Assembly: GCF_900176395.1 (NCBI RefSeq)
Contig: NZ_FWXL01000001.1
Coordinates: 62,001 to 126,000, forward strand
DNA length: 64,000 bases
Direction of reading: 5' to 3'
Origin: Novosphingobium sp. B1
Lineage (GTDB): Bacteria > Pseudomonadota > Alphaproteobacteria > Sphingomonadales > Sphingomonadaceae
Position 1 is the first letter of the stretch. Every line of letters begins with the position of its first letter. The notes beneath the pieces are model-generated. The model worked only from the letters and a program-made list of their open reading frames with translations. It did no database searches and was not told the origin of the DNA. The position numbers and the translations under genes are program-made. Below, one piece after another: positions 52,157 through 61,846 of this stretch.

Positions 52157-55100
52157 ATGTCCAACGCTTCACCCGCATTCGCCTTTCCCGTTCCCACCGA
52201 ACCGCTGGTGCTCACCGCAGGGCGCGATCTCGCCGCCAGGCTGGCTGCCCGTCAGATCGTTTCGCGCACCGTGCTCAATACAGTTATGGCCGAACACTTC
52301 GGCGGCAGCGACGCTGCAGGCCGCTGGTCGGTGCGCGACGCACACGCCGCGCTCGAACTGGCCCAGGTGCTGTTGCTGCATGGAGCGGCATCGCTGACCG
52401 GCGACATGCCGACCAACGTCGCCGAGCGCGTCTTTGATCGCCTCGAAGCGCAGGTACCCAGCCAGACTACGCGCAGCGACGAGCAGATCGAATGGCAGCA
52501 GTTTGCAACGCCGCCGCGGCTTGCCTGGATTGCGGCGCGGGCCTGCGCGCTGTCAGCAGGTGACCAGATGCTCGAGCCCTCGGCCGGCACCGGAATGCTC
52601 GCGGTCTGGGCCTCGAAAGCTGGCGCGCGCCTGGCGCTCAATGAGATCTCGCCGCTTCGCCGAGAATGCCTGCAAGCCTTGTTTTCGGCGGAACCGGTGA
52701 CTGGCCATGACGGCGAGCTGATCGACGAGCTGCTCGCAGCCGATGTCGCGCCGAGCGTGGTGCTGATGAACCCGCCCTATTCGCATGGGATCGGGCGCGG
52801 CCACGATGGGCGCACCGGCGCGCGGCACCTCCGCTCGGCCTGGAAGCGGCTGATCCCCGGTGGACGGCTTGTCGCGGTGATGCCCGAATGGTTCGATCTG
52901 CCGCGCTTCCTCCATGGCCTGGCCGGCCCGGTGGCGCTTCGTCTCAACGCCGCGATCGAGCGTGCTTTCGTCACGCAAGGCACTTCGATCACAACGCGGC
53001 TGTTGGTGCTCGACAAGGCCGAAGGCGGCGACAGTCCCGTCATCGCCAAGCCGACCAGCTTCGCCGAACTCTGCTTCCTGGTCGATGACTTGCCGGAGCG
53101 CGGATTGCAGGTCGACGAGCCAGCGGTGGCGACAAAGGCGTTCACGCCGCTTCGCCTCGTCGCGCCCGGCCGCAAGCCAGTCCCGCTCGCACCTTGCCAG
53201 GTTGCCGCACCGCCCGCAATTCAGCCGCTTGTCTACCAGGCGCTCACAACGCCTGCGCCGATTGCCGAGCAGGTCGGGCACTATCTCCCATACCGGCCGA
53301 GCCGCATCGCGATTGAAGGTGCGGCCGACCATCCAACCCCGCTGGTCGAATCCGTTGCGATGGGCTCGATCACCGCACCGGTGCCGCATGCCGTACCGCA
53401 ACTGCCTGCGGACCTGATCGCCAAGGGCATTCTCTCGGCGGCGCAAGCCGAGACCCTGATCTATGCGGCGAGTGCGCACGCCCGCGATCTTTCCGGTCGC
53501 TACGAGCCCGAGGATAAGGGCTGCGCCTTGAAGGCGAGCGCCGAAGGCACTGCCTACCGCATGGGCTACTTCCTCGGTGACGGAACCGGGGCCGGAAAGG
53601 GACGGCAGGTCGCGGCAGTGATCCTCGACCGCTGGGTGCGAGGCGAGCGCCGTCACATCTGGATTTCCAAGAACGAAGCGCTGCTTGAAGATGCCCGACG
53701 CGATTGGTCGGCGCTTGGCGGCCTGCCGATCGACGTCCAGCCGCTCGGCCAATGGAAGCTGGGCGTGCCGGTCGGGATGCGCGAGGGCATCCTGTTCGTC
53801 ACCTATCCGACGCTGCGTTCGGGCCGCAGCGATGCGACCCGGCTTGAGCAGATCCTCGATTGGGCGGGAGACAATTTCGACGGGGTGATCGTGTTCGATG
53901 AAGCCCACGCCATGGCCAATGCAGCGGGTGGCGAAGGCTCGCGCGGCAAGGTCAAGGGATCGGAGCAGGGCGTCGCCGGGGTGCGCCTGCAGAACCTGTT
54001 GCCGCGTGCCCGCGTTCTCTACGCGTCGGCCACCGGCGCCTCTGACGTCAACAATCTCGCCTATGCGACCCGGCTAGGTCTGTGGGGGCCGGAGACTGCA
54101 TTCGCCAACCGCGAGGCCTTCGTCGCCGACATCCGTGACGGCGGGATTGCCGCGATGGAACTCGTGGCCCGGGACCTCAAGTCGCTTGGACTCTACACTG
54201 CACGGGCGCTGTCCTTCGCCCGGGTCGAATACGAGATCCTGGAGCATTGCCTGACTGCCGACCAGATCGCGGTCTACGATGCCTATGCCGAGGCCTGGGC
54301 GATCATCCACGCCAACTTGCGCGATGCGCTCGAAGCAACCCGGATCGTCGATCAGGACAGCGGCGACACCCTCAATTCCGGAGCCAAGGCGGCAGCGCTG
54401 TCGATTTTCGAAGGCACCAAGCAGCGCTTCTTTGCGCAATTGCTGCTCTCGATGAAATTGCCGAGCTTGCTCCCGGCGATCGAGGCCGCGCTTGCCGAAG
54501 GCAATGCCGTGGTGGTGCAGCTGGTCTCGACGGCTGAGGCGATGTTGGGACGCCGCCTTGCCGAACTGTCGGACGCCGAACGCGAGGCACTCGAGATCGA
54601 CCTGTCTCCCCGCGAATACGTGATCGACTACCTCACCAAGAGTTTTCCGGTGCGGCTGATGGCGGTATTCACCGACGAGAATGGCAAGGCACGCTCCGAG
54701 CCCATGAGCGTCGATAGCGGGGCGCCGGTCCTGTGCCGTTCAGCGCTTGCCGCGCGCGACCGGATGATCGAACAGCTCTGTGCGCTCCCGCCGATTGCCA
54801 TCGCGCTCGATGCGATCATCGAGCGGTTCGGAGTTGAACAGGTCGCTGAAGTGACCGGGCGAACACGCCGCCTGATCGTCGGCCGTGACGGATGTCAAAA
54901 GCTTCAGTCGCGCAGCCCGCGCGCCAATCTGGCCGAAACGCAAGACTTCATGGACGGATCCAAGAGCATCCTGGTGTTCTCCGATGCTGGGGGTACCGGA
55001 CGCAGCTATCATGCCGATCTGGCCGCGAAGAACCAAGCGCGGCGTGTCCATTTCCTGCTCGAACCGGGCTGGCGCGCCGATGCGGCGATCCAGGGGCTCG

Positions 55101-56398
55101 GGCGGACCAACCGCACCAACCAGGCCTCGGCGCCGCTGTTCCGCCCGGTCACGACCGACGTACGGGGCGAACGCCGGTTCATCTCGACGATCGCCCGGCG
55201 TCTCGACAGCCTCGGCGCACTGACCCGCGGCCAGCGCCAGACGGGCGGACAGAACCTGTTCGATCCCGCCGACAATCTCGAAAGCAGCTACGCCAAGGAG
55301 GCGCTTCACCGCTGGTTCGGACTGCTGTTTACCGGAAAGCTCGAAGCGGTGACGCTAGCGCGGTTCGAGGACCTGACCGGTCTCAGCATCGAAGGTCCGG
55401 ACGGATCGATGGCCGAGGATCTCCCGACGATCCAGCGCTGGCTCAACCGCATCCTCGCGCTGCCGATCGCGCTCCAGAACGGCATTTTTGACGAATTCCT
55501 CGGGCTGGTCGAAGCGCGGATCGATGCCGCCCGGCAAGCCGGCACGCTTGATCTCGGGGTCGAGACCATCGCGGTCGAGCATTTCGAGATGATCTCCGAC
55601 ACCTTGCTGCGCACCGACGCGATGTCGGGCGCAACGACGCACCTGCTCGAACTCGAGATAGCTCGCGCCTTGAAGCCGCTTTCCTTGGCCCGCCTGGAAG
55701 AACTCTACGGGTTGACTGAGAACCGCCAGCAATTCCTGCGCAACAGCCGTTCGGGCCGGGTCGGGCTGCTGGTCCCGGCGCGCAGCCTGATGGCCGACGA
55801 CGGCACCCGGGTCTCGCGCTTCGAACTGGTCCGACCCTTGAAGCGCGGTCATCTGACCGCCGATCAACTCGAAGAAAGCAGCTGGGAGCCGATTGGCGCA
55901 GACGAGTTTCGTTGGTTGTGGAGCCAGGAGGTCGATGAGGCGGCTTCGAGCCCCAAGCGCGAACGGCTGCATCTGGCCACCGGGCTGCTGCTGCCAGTTT
56001 GGGACAAACTACCCTCTGATTTCGTCCGCGTCAGTCGGATTTCAGCACGCGACGGACGCTCGCTGCTTGGGCGCGAAGTGCCGCCTCACTGCATGCCCGA
56101 GCTCTGCCAGGCGCTCGGGGCAAAGGGTGATCCGGCCTTTTCAGCCGAGCAGATCGCCAGCTCTGTGCTGGCCTCCGGACGGCCGATGCCGATCAAGGCG
56201 CGCGAGCCGCTCACGCTGAAACGCAGCCTGGTGAACGGAGCGCAGCGACTTGAGCTTGCGGAATGGTCGGCGGCGCGGCTCGACTGGTACAAGGCCCAAG
56301 GCTGCTTCACCGAGATCATTCGTTACCAAACGCGATTGTTCGTTCCCTTGGGCGGAGCAAGCAGGGTTCTGGCTCTAATCAGCGAAAGCCCGAGCTAG
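52157..56398 (+). CDS. Methyltransferase-helicase fusion, strawberry-notch type
   Basis: 1413 residues. The N-terminal third has a class I methyltransferase: SAM motif MLEPSAGTGMLAVWA (about 140) and VVLMNPPYSHG, the NPPY motif of N6-adenine/amine methylases. From about 475 there is a superfamily 2 motor: GDGTGAGKGRQVAAVILD (Walker A), GVIVFDEAHAMANAAGG (Walker B), and a C-terminal half with ILVFSDAGGTGRSYH and AIQGLGRTNRTNQAS (motif VI arginines). Motor and C-terminal domains match the strawberry-notch NTPase family. Starts after CAGGAGG. Role unknown; plausible in element DNA modification or transfer. Confidence 0.9.
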   Translation: MSNASPAFAFPVPTEPLVLTAGRDLAARLAARQIVSRTVLNTVMAEHFGGSDAAGRWSVRDAHAALELAQVLLLHGAASLTGDMPTNVAERVFDRLEAQVPSQTTRSDEQIEWQQFATPPRLAWIAARACALSAGDQMLEPSAGTGMLAVWASKAGARLALNEISPLRRECLQALFSAEPVTGHDGELIDELLAADVAPSVVLMNPPYSHGIGRGHDGRTGARHLRSAWKRLIPGGRLVAVMPEWFDLPRFLHGLAGPVALRLNAAIERAFVTQGTSITTRLLVLDKAEGGDSPVIAKPTSFAELCFLVDDLPERGLQVDEPAVATKAFTPLRLVAPGRKPVPLAPCQVAAPPAIQPLVYQALTTPAPIAEQVGHYLPYRPSRIAIEGAADHPTPLVESVAMGSITAPVPHAVPQLPADLIAKGILSAAQAETLIYAASAHARDLSGRYEPEDKGCALKASAEGTAYRMGYFLGDGTGAGKGRQVAAVILDRWVRGERRHIWISKNEALLEDARRDWSALGGLPIDVQPLGQWKLGVPVGMREGILFVTYPTLRSGRSDATRLEQILDWAGDNFDGVIVFDEAHAMANAAGGEGSRGKVKGSEQGVAGVRLQNLLPRARVLYASATGASDVNNLAYATRLGLWGPETAFANREAFVADIRDGGIAAMELVARDLKSLGLYTARALSFARVEYEILEHCLTADQIAVYDAYAEAWAIIHANLRDALEATRIVDQDSGDTLNSGAKAAALSIFEGTKQRFFAQLLLSMKLPSLLPAIEAALAEGNAVVVQLVSTAEAMLGRRLAELSDAEREALEIDLSPREYVIDYLTKSFPVRLMAVFTDENGKARSEPMSVDSGAPVLCRSALAARDRMIEQLCALPPIAIALDAIIERFGVEQVAEVTGRTRRLIVGRDGCQKLQSRSPRANLAETQDFMDGSKSILVFSDAGGTGRSYHADLAAKNQARRVHFLLEPGWRADAAIQGLGRTNRTNQASAPLFRPVTTDVRGERRFISTIARRLDSLGALTRGQRQTGGQNLFDPADNLESSYAKEALHRWFGLLFTGKLEAVTLARFEDLTGLSIEGPDGSMAEDLPTIQRWLNRILALPIALQNGIFDEFLGLVEARIDAARQAGTLDLGVETIAVEHFEMISDTLLRTDAMSGATTHLLELEIARALKPLSLARLEELYGLTENRQQFLRNSRSGRVGLLVPARSLMADDGTRVSRFELVRPLKRGHLTADQLEESSWEPIGADEFRWLWSQEVDEAASSPKRERLHLATGLLLPVWDKLPSDFVRVSRISARDGRSLLGREVPPHCMPELCQALGAKGDPAFSAEQIASSVLASGRPMPIKAREPLTLKRSLVNGAQRLELAEWSAARLDWYKAQGCFTEIIRYQTRLFVPLGGASRVLALISESPS

Positions 56399-56539
56399 TT
56401 CCCGGGTCTTGGCGATCGCGCCAGTTTCACGCCGAGTCTCCGGCCCGAAATTCGCCGAACCAGTCGCTTCCCTCCGACTTGGCCCTGCACCAGGTTCCCC
56501 ACTCAGCATCGCACGAAGTTGCCCCCCAAGAGTCTTTTT

Positions 56540-56703
56540 GAGCGCCTCAATAAGGAGGTCGAGAGGCGGCCGATGTCATCGGCATCTTCCCCAACAGTGA
56601 AAGCATCATCCGCCTCGTCGGTGCAGTCCTGCCGGAACAGAATGATGAGTGGCAGCTCCAGCACCGCTACATGCAGATCGAGGGGATGACGGAGCTCAAT
56701 TAA
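56540..56703 (+). pseudogene. IS256-family transposase, C-terminal remnant with frameshift
   Basis: The reading [10 protein letters not shown] continues, after one missing base near 56570, as [20 protein letters not shown] and [16 protein letters not shown] ending at TAA 56701-56703. This is the conserved C-terminus of IS256/Mutator transposases (typical wording ERLNKEVKRRADVVGIFPN). The catalytic DDE part is absent. It marks an old insertion at the join between the mobility and catabolic halves of the island. Confidence 0.85.
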
Positions 56704-56924
56704 CTCATGACCGAGGAGGAAGATCAGCACCTACAAATCACTGCAAAAGCGGCCTGACGATGACCCTTGGCGAGCGCCAAAATTACATCAGATCGACGGA
56801 CGAGACCCGAAATTATGGGCTTTCTGCCTCGCCAATCCAAGACTCGTTGGCTGTTTTGGAGCTGGCGATATCACCGCTCGATGCGGTGTATTCGGCACAC
56901 CTAGCTCTCATCATAACCGCGCCG
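56704..56924. other. Gene-free remainder of the 56.4-56.9 kb gap
   Basis: Between the helicase stop (56398) and the ferredoxin stop (56925) only the transposase remnant is recognisable. The flanks (56399-56539 and 56704-56924) contain short frames only, such as a 16-codon reading from 56707 just after the remnant. No terminal inverted repeat of an insertion sequence could be defined. Confidence 0.5.
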
Positions 56925-57251
56925 TCAGTACTGCTGCTCCGGGACATGGAGAACAAGCCCGTCAAGCCGATCATCAAGCGTGATCTGGCAAGCGAGCCGA
57001 CTTTCTTCCGTGGTCCCTTCGGCAAACTGAAGCAAATCGGCCTCCATGCTCCCATCGGAAAGGCATCCGACCCGGTCGATCCATGAGGGATCGACATGGA
57101 CGTGACATGTAGCACAAGCGCATTGGCCACCACAATCGCCGTCGATTCCCGGAACATCGTTGAACAGTGCCGCTTCGCGCGCCGACATACCGGATGCGAT
57201 TTCAACGGGAAACCGGCGACCATCATGGGCAACAAAGGTGACCTTGACCAT
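56925..57251 (-). CDS. [2Fe-2S] ferredoxin, P450 redox partner
   Basis: 108 residues, adrenodoxin/putidaredoxin type. Cluster ligands are in GDCGGQCACATCHVHV (C-x5-C-x2-C, with an extra Cys between) and RLACQITLDDRLDG (fourth Cys, about 88). The C-terminus ends VPEQQY, with an aromatic last residue like putidaredoxin's Trp. It lies 29 bases behind the P450 stop on the same strand, so it should pass electrons to that P450. The ferredoxin reductase is not in the window. Confidence 0.93.
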   Translation of the reverse strand: MVKVTFVAHDGRRFPVEIASGMSAREAALFNDVPGIDGDCGGQCACATCHVHVDPSWIDRVGCLSDGSMEADLLQFAEGTTEESRLACQITLDDRLDGLVLHVPEQQY

Positions 57252-57280
57252 AGAACTGCAACTTTCCCTTGGCGCGTAAA

Positions 57281-58558
57281 TCAATGCGCGTGAAGTTTGA
57301 CTGGCAGGCGGGTGATGCCGCGAACGAGATTGGAAAGCAGGCGCTCGGGCTCGCCAACGACCTCCACGAAGTGGAAGCGCTTCTGGATTTCCTCCCAGAT
57401 GATCCGAAGCTGCAATTCGGCCAGGCGGTTGCCCATGCAGCGATGGATGCCATAGCCGAACGAAAGGTGTTGGCGCGGGTTCTTCCGGTCGATGATGAAT
57501 TCTTCGGGCCGGTCGATCACCGTTTCGTCGCGGTTGCCCGAAAGATACCACATGACGACTTTGTCACCCTTGGCGATGCGCTTCCCGCCGATCTCGCTGT
57601 CTTCCAGCGCGGTTCGGCGCATGTGGGTGAGCGGGGTCTGCCAGCGGATGATTTCGGGAACCATATTGCCGATCAGGGCAGGGTCGCGCCGCAATTTGTC
57701 ATACTGATCAGGATGCCGGTTCAGCGCCAGGACTCCTCCGCTGATCGAATTGCGGGTAGTGTCGTTTCCGCCCACGATCAGAAGCAGCAGGTTACCCAGG
57801 AATTCGAGGAACGGCATTTCGCGCGTGGCGGACGAATTCGCCATCATCGAAATCAGGTCGGTGCCCCCCGGCTGGTCGATTCGTTGCTCCCAGAGCCCTT
57901 TGAAATACATCGCACACTCGATCAGCTCGTCGCGGCGCTGTTCGAAGGAATCGACTATTCCCGCTCCAGGTATGGCGGTCGTGACGTCGGACCAGCGGGT
58001 CAGGCGGGCTCGCTCTTCCCAAGGGAAATCGAACAGGGTCGCCAGCGTCATCGTGGTCAGCTCGACCGAAACGCTTTTGACCCAGTCGATCTCCTCACCG
58101 ACCGGCAACGAATCAAGAATTTCTCCGGCACGTTCGCGGATCACGGGCTCGAGCAGCAGCAGGTTCGAAGGCGCCACTGCCGGAGTGACCGCCTTGCGCT
58201 GCGCGTCATGCTTGGGCTGGTCCATGGCGATGAACATCTCAAGTTCGAGATTGCTCTGGTCGCTGTGCATGTCTTGGATCGCAATCCCGCCCAGCTTGGC
58301 TTCGGATGAATAGACCTTGTGATTGGTGTCGACCGCCATGATGTCGTTGTATCTGGTGATCGACCAGTAGGGGCCATAGGCGCTTTCGGCGCAGTAGTGG
58401 ACCGGATCCTCACGTCGCAGCCGCTCGAAGAAGGTCCCGACCTTGTCGCTCTGGAACAGGCTGGGGCGAGCAACGTCGATTTCCGCAAGAGGGATGTCGG
58501 CAACAGCCCGGGCAAGCTCGGCACCGTCCAGTTCCTGCGGAATTGTTTGAGTGGTCAT
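57281..58558 (-). CDS. Cytochrome P450, CYP153-like
   Basis: 425 residues. The heme-binding loop is HLSFGYGIHRCMGNRLAEL (Cys ligand), the I-helix LLLIVGGNDTTRNSI carries the oxygen-activating acid-Thr pair, and the ExxR motif is in EIIRWQTPL. Stretches such as ELTTMTLATLFDFPWEERAR and TPLTHMRRTALEDSEIGGKR agree with my memory of CYP153, bacterial enzymes that hydroxylate the terminal carbon of alkanes, fatty acids and terpenes. Substrate here is unproven. The ATG at 58558 follows GGGAGGTG. Operon with the ferredoxin. Confidence 0.92.
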   Translation of the reverse strand: MTTQTIPQELDGAELARAVADIPLAEIDVARPSLFQSDKVGTFFERLRREDPVHYCAESAYGPYWSITRYNDIMAVDTNHKVYSSEAKLGGIAIQDMHSDQSNLELEMFIAMDQPKHDAQRKAVTPAVAPSNLLLLEPVIRERAGEILDSLPVGEEIDWVKSVSVELTTMTLATLFDFPWEERARLTRWSDVTTAIPGAGIVDSFEQRRDELIECAMYFKGLWEQRIDQPGGTDLISMMANSSATREMPFLEFLGNLLLLIVGGNDTTRNSISGGVLALNRHPDQYDKLRRDPALIGNMVPEIIRWQTPLTHMRRTALEDSEIGGKRIAKGDKVVMWYLSGNRDETVIDRPEEFIIDRKNPRQHLSFGYGIHRCMGNRLAELQLRIIWEEIQKRFHFVEVVGEPERLLSNLVRGITRLPVKLHAH

Positions 58559-58592
58559 GGTCACCTCCCTCATCTCGGTCTGCTCTTGGGCT

Positions 58593-58621
58593 GGATTAAG
58601 GGCAGATCGCCGATTCGTCAA
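58593..58621 (-). promoter_or_regulatory. Predicted promoter of the P450-ferredoxin operon
   Basis: On the minus strand TTGACG (58616-58621) and TAATCC (58593-58598) are separated by 17 bases, 35 bases before the P450 ATG. The -10 is a weak match. Confidence 0.4.
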
Positions 58622-58679
58622 TAAGTAGTATAAGAGTTTATCCAGAAACCTCCAGTGTATGGCAGTTTGTGCGGGAGCA

Positions 58680-58708
58680 TTGACAGCATTTCGATTAATT
58701 CTTATCAG
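58680..58708 (+). promoter_or_regulatory. Predicted promoter of the GntR-led operon
   Basis: TTGACA (58680-58685) and TATCAG (58703-58708) with a 17-base spacer. The expected start of transcription falls at about 58715, the A of the chosen ATG, implying a leaderless message. Confidence 0.55.
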
Positions 58709-58714
58709 AGTTTG

Positions 58715-59500
58715 ATGAAATCCAGCCCAAGCCCTGTCCTCCCAGCGGAGCCTGCCGCAAACTTTGGCCAGACCAAGGCCAAGCGCGCCCTGGTGCTAGC
58801 CCGCGAGATTGTCGAGGATATCGAGAGCAATGCGCAGGGACCGGGTGACCGGCTTCCCCACGAGGACGCCATGCTGGCGCGCTATGATGTGGCACGCGCC
58901 ACGCTGCGCGAGGCTCTGCGTTTTCTCGAATTGCAGGGTGTGATTCATCTCACTCAGGGTCGGGGCGGTGGGCCGGTTATAACCCGTCCGCAGACAGCCG
59001 ATTTCGCCAGTTCGATGGCGCTGATTCTGCAATTCATGGATACCGACCTTCGAGCCCTGCTCGAACTGCGCGAAGCGATTGCCCCGACGGTTGCGGCGCG
59101 GGCCGCGGAAATGGCCACCGTCGCCGATCTTGCTGCGCTCGAGGCTTGCCTCGCGCGGCTCGAGCGCGAGCGGGACGGTCCGGAATTCGAGGAAACCAAT
59201 CGTCGGTTTCACGATCTGCTGGGCTGGGCCAGCGGAAACTCGACCTTCGGTCTGTTGGTCTCCGCTTTGCACCTGTTGACCCGCAGCATGTCGGAAGGTC
59301 TGGGCTATTCGGCGCAGGAGCGCGAAACCCAGTTGCGGTGCCTCGGTCGCGTGCTGCAAGCCGTGCGGATGCGCGATGCTGTGGGTGCCCGGCGCCAGAT
59401 GGAACGGCTGACCGATGGATCGACCCAATATCTGGCAGAGCGTAGTCCTGCATTGCTCGCGCAAAAGGTCCGCTGGGGGAACGCAAACCGGGAAGCCTGA
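58715..59500 (+). CDS. GntR-family regulator, FadR/FCD subfamily
   Basis: 261 residues. The N-terminal winged helix has GDRLPHEDAMLARYDVARAT then LREALRFLELQGVIHLTQGR. The C-terminal all-helical FCD domain (about 110-240) has LLELREAIAPTVAARAAEMA and NRRFHDLLGWASGN, with His and Asp/Glu positions suited to a metal and ligand pocket. It probably senses a catabolic acid or CoA ester and controls both divergent operons. The ATG at 58715 is preferred because the promoter points at it; an ATG at 58655 would put the promoter inside the gene. Confidence 0.9.
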   Translation: MKSSPSPVLPAEPAANFGQTKAKRALVLAREIVEDIESNAQGPGDRLPHEDAMLARYDVARATLREALRFLELQGVIHLTQGRGGGPVITRPQTADFASSMALILQFMDTDLRALLELREAIAPTVAARAAEMATVADLAALEACLARLERERDGPEFEETNRRFHDLLGWASGNSTFGLLVSALHLLTRSMSEGLGYSAQERETQLRCLGRVLQAVRMRDAVGARRQMERLTDGSTQYLAERSPALLAQKVRWGNANREA

Positions 59501-59514
59501 AGGGGAGAGAGACA

Positions 59515-60654
59515 ATGGCCTTGACCAGCCGCATTTGTGATCTGCTGAATATCGAATACCCGATCGTCCTGGCCGGAATGGGTGGTGCAAGCGTTCCAGC
59601 GCTGGCGGCTGCGGTTTCCAATGCCGGTGGGCTAGGCGTTCTGGGCGCCGCAGCCTGCGCGCCAGAGCGACTGCGGGAATGGATCCGCCAAACCCGCGAA
59701 CTGACCGATAAGCCGTTTGGGGTCGATACCCTGCTGCCGGCCTCTGTGCGCCTGGGCAAGTCCCCGCAAAGCGGTGCCGCGCCCGCCGATCCGATGGGGC
59801 TGGCGGCCGAATATCGCCAGTTCGCGGAGGATTTCATGGCCCGCGAAGGGCTGGTGAGGGCTGACGGCGAGGCGGCAAGGCGTGCGATTGGCGGACGCGA
59901 TGCCGAGGGCGGCCCGCCGCTGTTCTCGAAGGAGTTCTTCGAAGCGCAGATGGAAGTGGTGATCGAGGAGAAGGTGCCGGTCTATGCCGCCGGCCTTGGC
60001 AATCCCGGCCCGTGGATGGACCGTCTCCATGCCAACGGTACGATCGTCATGGCCGTGGTCGGCAAGGTCAAGCACGCGCAGCAGGTGGTCGAAAGCGGAA
60101 TCGACGTGATCGTCGCCCAAGGCCATGACGGTGGCGGACACAATTCACCGATCGGGACAATCTCGCTGATCCCGCAGGTGGTCGATGCTGTGGGCGACCG
60201 GGTGCCGGTGCTGGGCGCGGGCGGCATTTCCGACGGACGCGGGGTGGCCGCGGCCTTCATGCTGGGCGCGCAAGGGGCCTGGGTCGGCACCGCGTTCCTT
60301 GCCACCGAAGAAGCGGGCATCGAGGACTTCCAAAAAGAAGCGATCGTCGAGGGCGGAGATGCCGATACCGTGGTCAGCCGCTCGATTACCGGCAAGCCGG
60401 CGCGGATGATCCGCAACAAATGGGCCGACGCCTGGGTTGACGCGGGCAAGGAACCGTTGCCAATGCCTTATCAGTCGATGATTTCGGGCCCGGTCATGGC
60501 TGCCGGAATCGAGGCCAGGCGCAAGGATATCCTGCCCGGCTTCGCCGGACAGGGGATCGGTCTGATCCACGCGGTGCGCCCCGCCGCCGCAGTAATGGCC
60601 GATCTGGTTTCCGAAGCCGAACGTGCACTCGCGCTTGCCAGCCGTTTCCGGTGA
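59515..60654 (+). CDS. FMN-dependent nitronate monooxygenase-like oxidoreductase
   Basis: 379 residues, TIM-barrel flavoprotein of the 2-nitropropane dioxygenase family. FMN-binding stretches are [40 protein letters not shown] and [20 protein letters not shown]. Despite the family name many members act on CoA esters as reductases or dehydrogenases; in steroid-degrading actinobacteria a relative (IpdC) works on ring C/D CoA intermediates. Its position inside a CoA-thioester operon favours such a role here. Starts 14 bases after the GntR stop with GGGGAGAGA. Confidence 0.9.
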   Translation: MALTSRICDLLNIEYPIVLAGMGGASVPALAAAVSNAGGLGVLGAAACAPERLREWIRQTRELTDKPFGVDTLLPASVRLGKSPQSGAAPADPMGLAAEYRQFAEDFMAREGLVRADGEAARRAIGGRDAEGGPPLFSKEFFEAQMEVVIEEKVPVYAAGLGNPGPWMDRLHANGTIVMAVVGKVKHAQQVVESGIDVIVAQGHDGGGHNSPIGTISLIPQVVDAVGDRVPVLGAGGISDGRGVAAAFMLGAQGAWVGTAFLATEEAGIEDFQKEAIVEGGDADTVVSRSITGKPARMIRNKWADAWVDAGKEPLPMPYQSMISGPVMAAGIEARRKDILPGFAGQGIGLIHAVRPAAAVMADLVSEAERALALASRFR

Positions 60655-60670
60655 TCCAGGGGCGACGCGC

Positions 60671-61846
60671 ATGACCGGATTTTCCGACAAAGCCGCAATA
60701 ACCGGAATTGGCGAGACAGATTTCGTCAAGGGCACCGAACGCAGCGCGGTCGACATGATGCTGGAAGCCTCGCGCCGCGCGATCGCCGACGCGGGATTGA
60801 AGCCGGGCGATATCGACGGCATGATCCCGCCGCCGATTTATACGACGTCCGAGGAGTTGGCCGCCAACCTTGGGATCGATGTGCTGCGTTATGCCGCGAC
60901 GGTCCACATGGGCGGTGCAAGTCCGACGACTGCGTTGCAAAACGCGGCCATGGCTATCGCCGCGGGCCTGTGCGACCATGTCCTTGTCACCCTTGGCTGG
61001 AACGGGTTCTCCGCGCTGCGCTCCAAGCCCGGCGCGCCGGCGACGCGGTCGATGAACATGACCACGCTGACCAACACGATCCAAGGCTATTATATCCCCT
61101 ATGGGGTTTTTCTGCCGGTGCAGATGTATGCCTGGCTGGCGACACGTCACTCCCAACTGTTCGGGGTCGGACCAGAGGCGATGGGCGCGGTGGCGCTGGC
61201 CTGTCGCAAGCATGCCCAGCTAAACCCCAAGGCCTTCACCTGCGGTCGTCCACTCGACTGGGATACCTACGCCACATCACGCTGGATTTCTGAGCCATTC
61301 CGGCTTTACGACTGTTGCCTTGAAACCGACGGAGCCTGCGCGGTGGTGGTCTCGCGCATCGACAAGGCGCGTGACATGCCCCACGTGCCGGTGACGATTG
61401 CCGGGGCTGCGGAAGGGCACCCATATCCGGCCGACGACATTCCCTCGCGTCCCGATCCGTTCAAGATCGGGCTTTCCTACGCCGCTCCGAAAGCCTTCGA
61501 GATGGCCGGAGTTAGCCGTGAGAACATGGACTTCCTGCAGATCTACGACTGTTTCACCTACGTGGTGCTGCTGCAGCTGGAAGCTCTGGGTTACTGCGAG
61601 CCAGGAGGGCAACTCGATTTCGTCCGGGACGGACAAATTGAACTTGGTGGGCGCTATCCGCTAAACACTCACGGCGGGTTGCTCAGTGAGGCGCATGTCT
61701 GGGGCCTCAATCATGTGGTCGAGGCGGTCCGACAGCTGCGTCACGACTGCGGCGATCGGCAGGTCGAGAACGCCCAGACCGGCTTGGTCACGGGCTGGGG
61801 CGATCTGGGCGACGGCAGCATCGCCATCTTGCGGAGGTTCACATGA
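60671..61846 (+). CDS. Thiolase-like lipid-transfer protein (Ltp/SCP-x type)
   Basis: 391 residues, thiolase fold: [20 protein letters not shown] at the start, AAVHMGG-like [20 protein letters not shown], and the C-terminal half [20 protein letters not shown] then [20 protein letters not shown]. The usual nucleophilic Cys position falls in an [12 protein letters not shown] context without Cys, as in non-thiolytic Ltp members that act as retro-aldolases with a DUF35 partner. The next gene, overlapping by four bases, is a DUF35 protein, which supports such a complex. The ATG at 60671 is chosen; 60623 overlaps the previous gene. Confidence 0.88.
   Translation: MTGFSDKAAITGIGETDFVKGTERSAVDMMLEASRRAIADAGLKPGDIDGMIPPPIYTTSEELAANLGIDVLRYAATVHMGGASPTTALQNAAMAIAAGLCDHVLVTLGWNGFSALRSKPGAPATRSMNMTTLTNTIQGYYIPYGVFLPVQMYAWLATRHSQLFGVGPEAMGAVALACRKHAQLNPKAFTCGRPLDWDTYATSRWISEPFRLYDCCLETDGACAVVVSRIDKARDMPHVPVTIAGAAEGHPYPADDIPSRPDPFKIGLSYAAPKAFEMAGVSRENMDFLQIYDCFTYVVLLQLEALGYCEPGGQLDFVRDGQIELGGRYPLNTHGGLLSEAHVWGLNHVVEAVRQLRHDCGDRQVENAQTGLVTGWGDLGDGSIAILRRFT

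Noticed and set aside
48646..56398. Prophage
   Set aside because: Integrase and transglycosylase occur, but no capsid, portal, terminase or tail gene is visible; island or conjugative-element origin fits better.
51184..56398. A known defence system such as BREX, DISARM or type I/III restriction
   Set aside because: Methylase and motor domains are present, but none of the nuclease, PglZ, Mrr-like or specificity subunits that define those systems is encoded here.
56704..56924. A small gene between the transposase remnant and the ferredoxin
   Set aside because: Frames are short, without start context or recognisable sequence; the longest overlaps the ferredoxin gene antisense.
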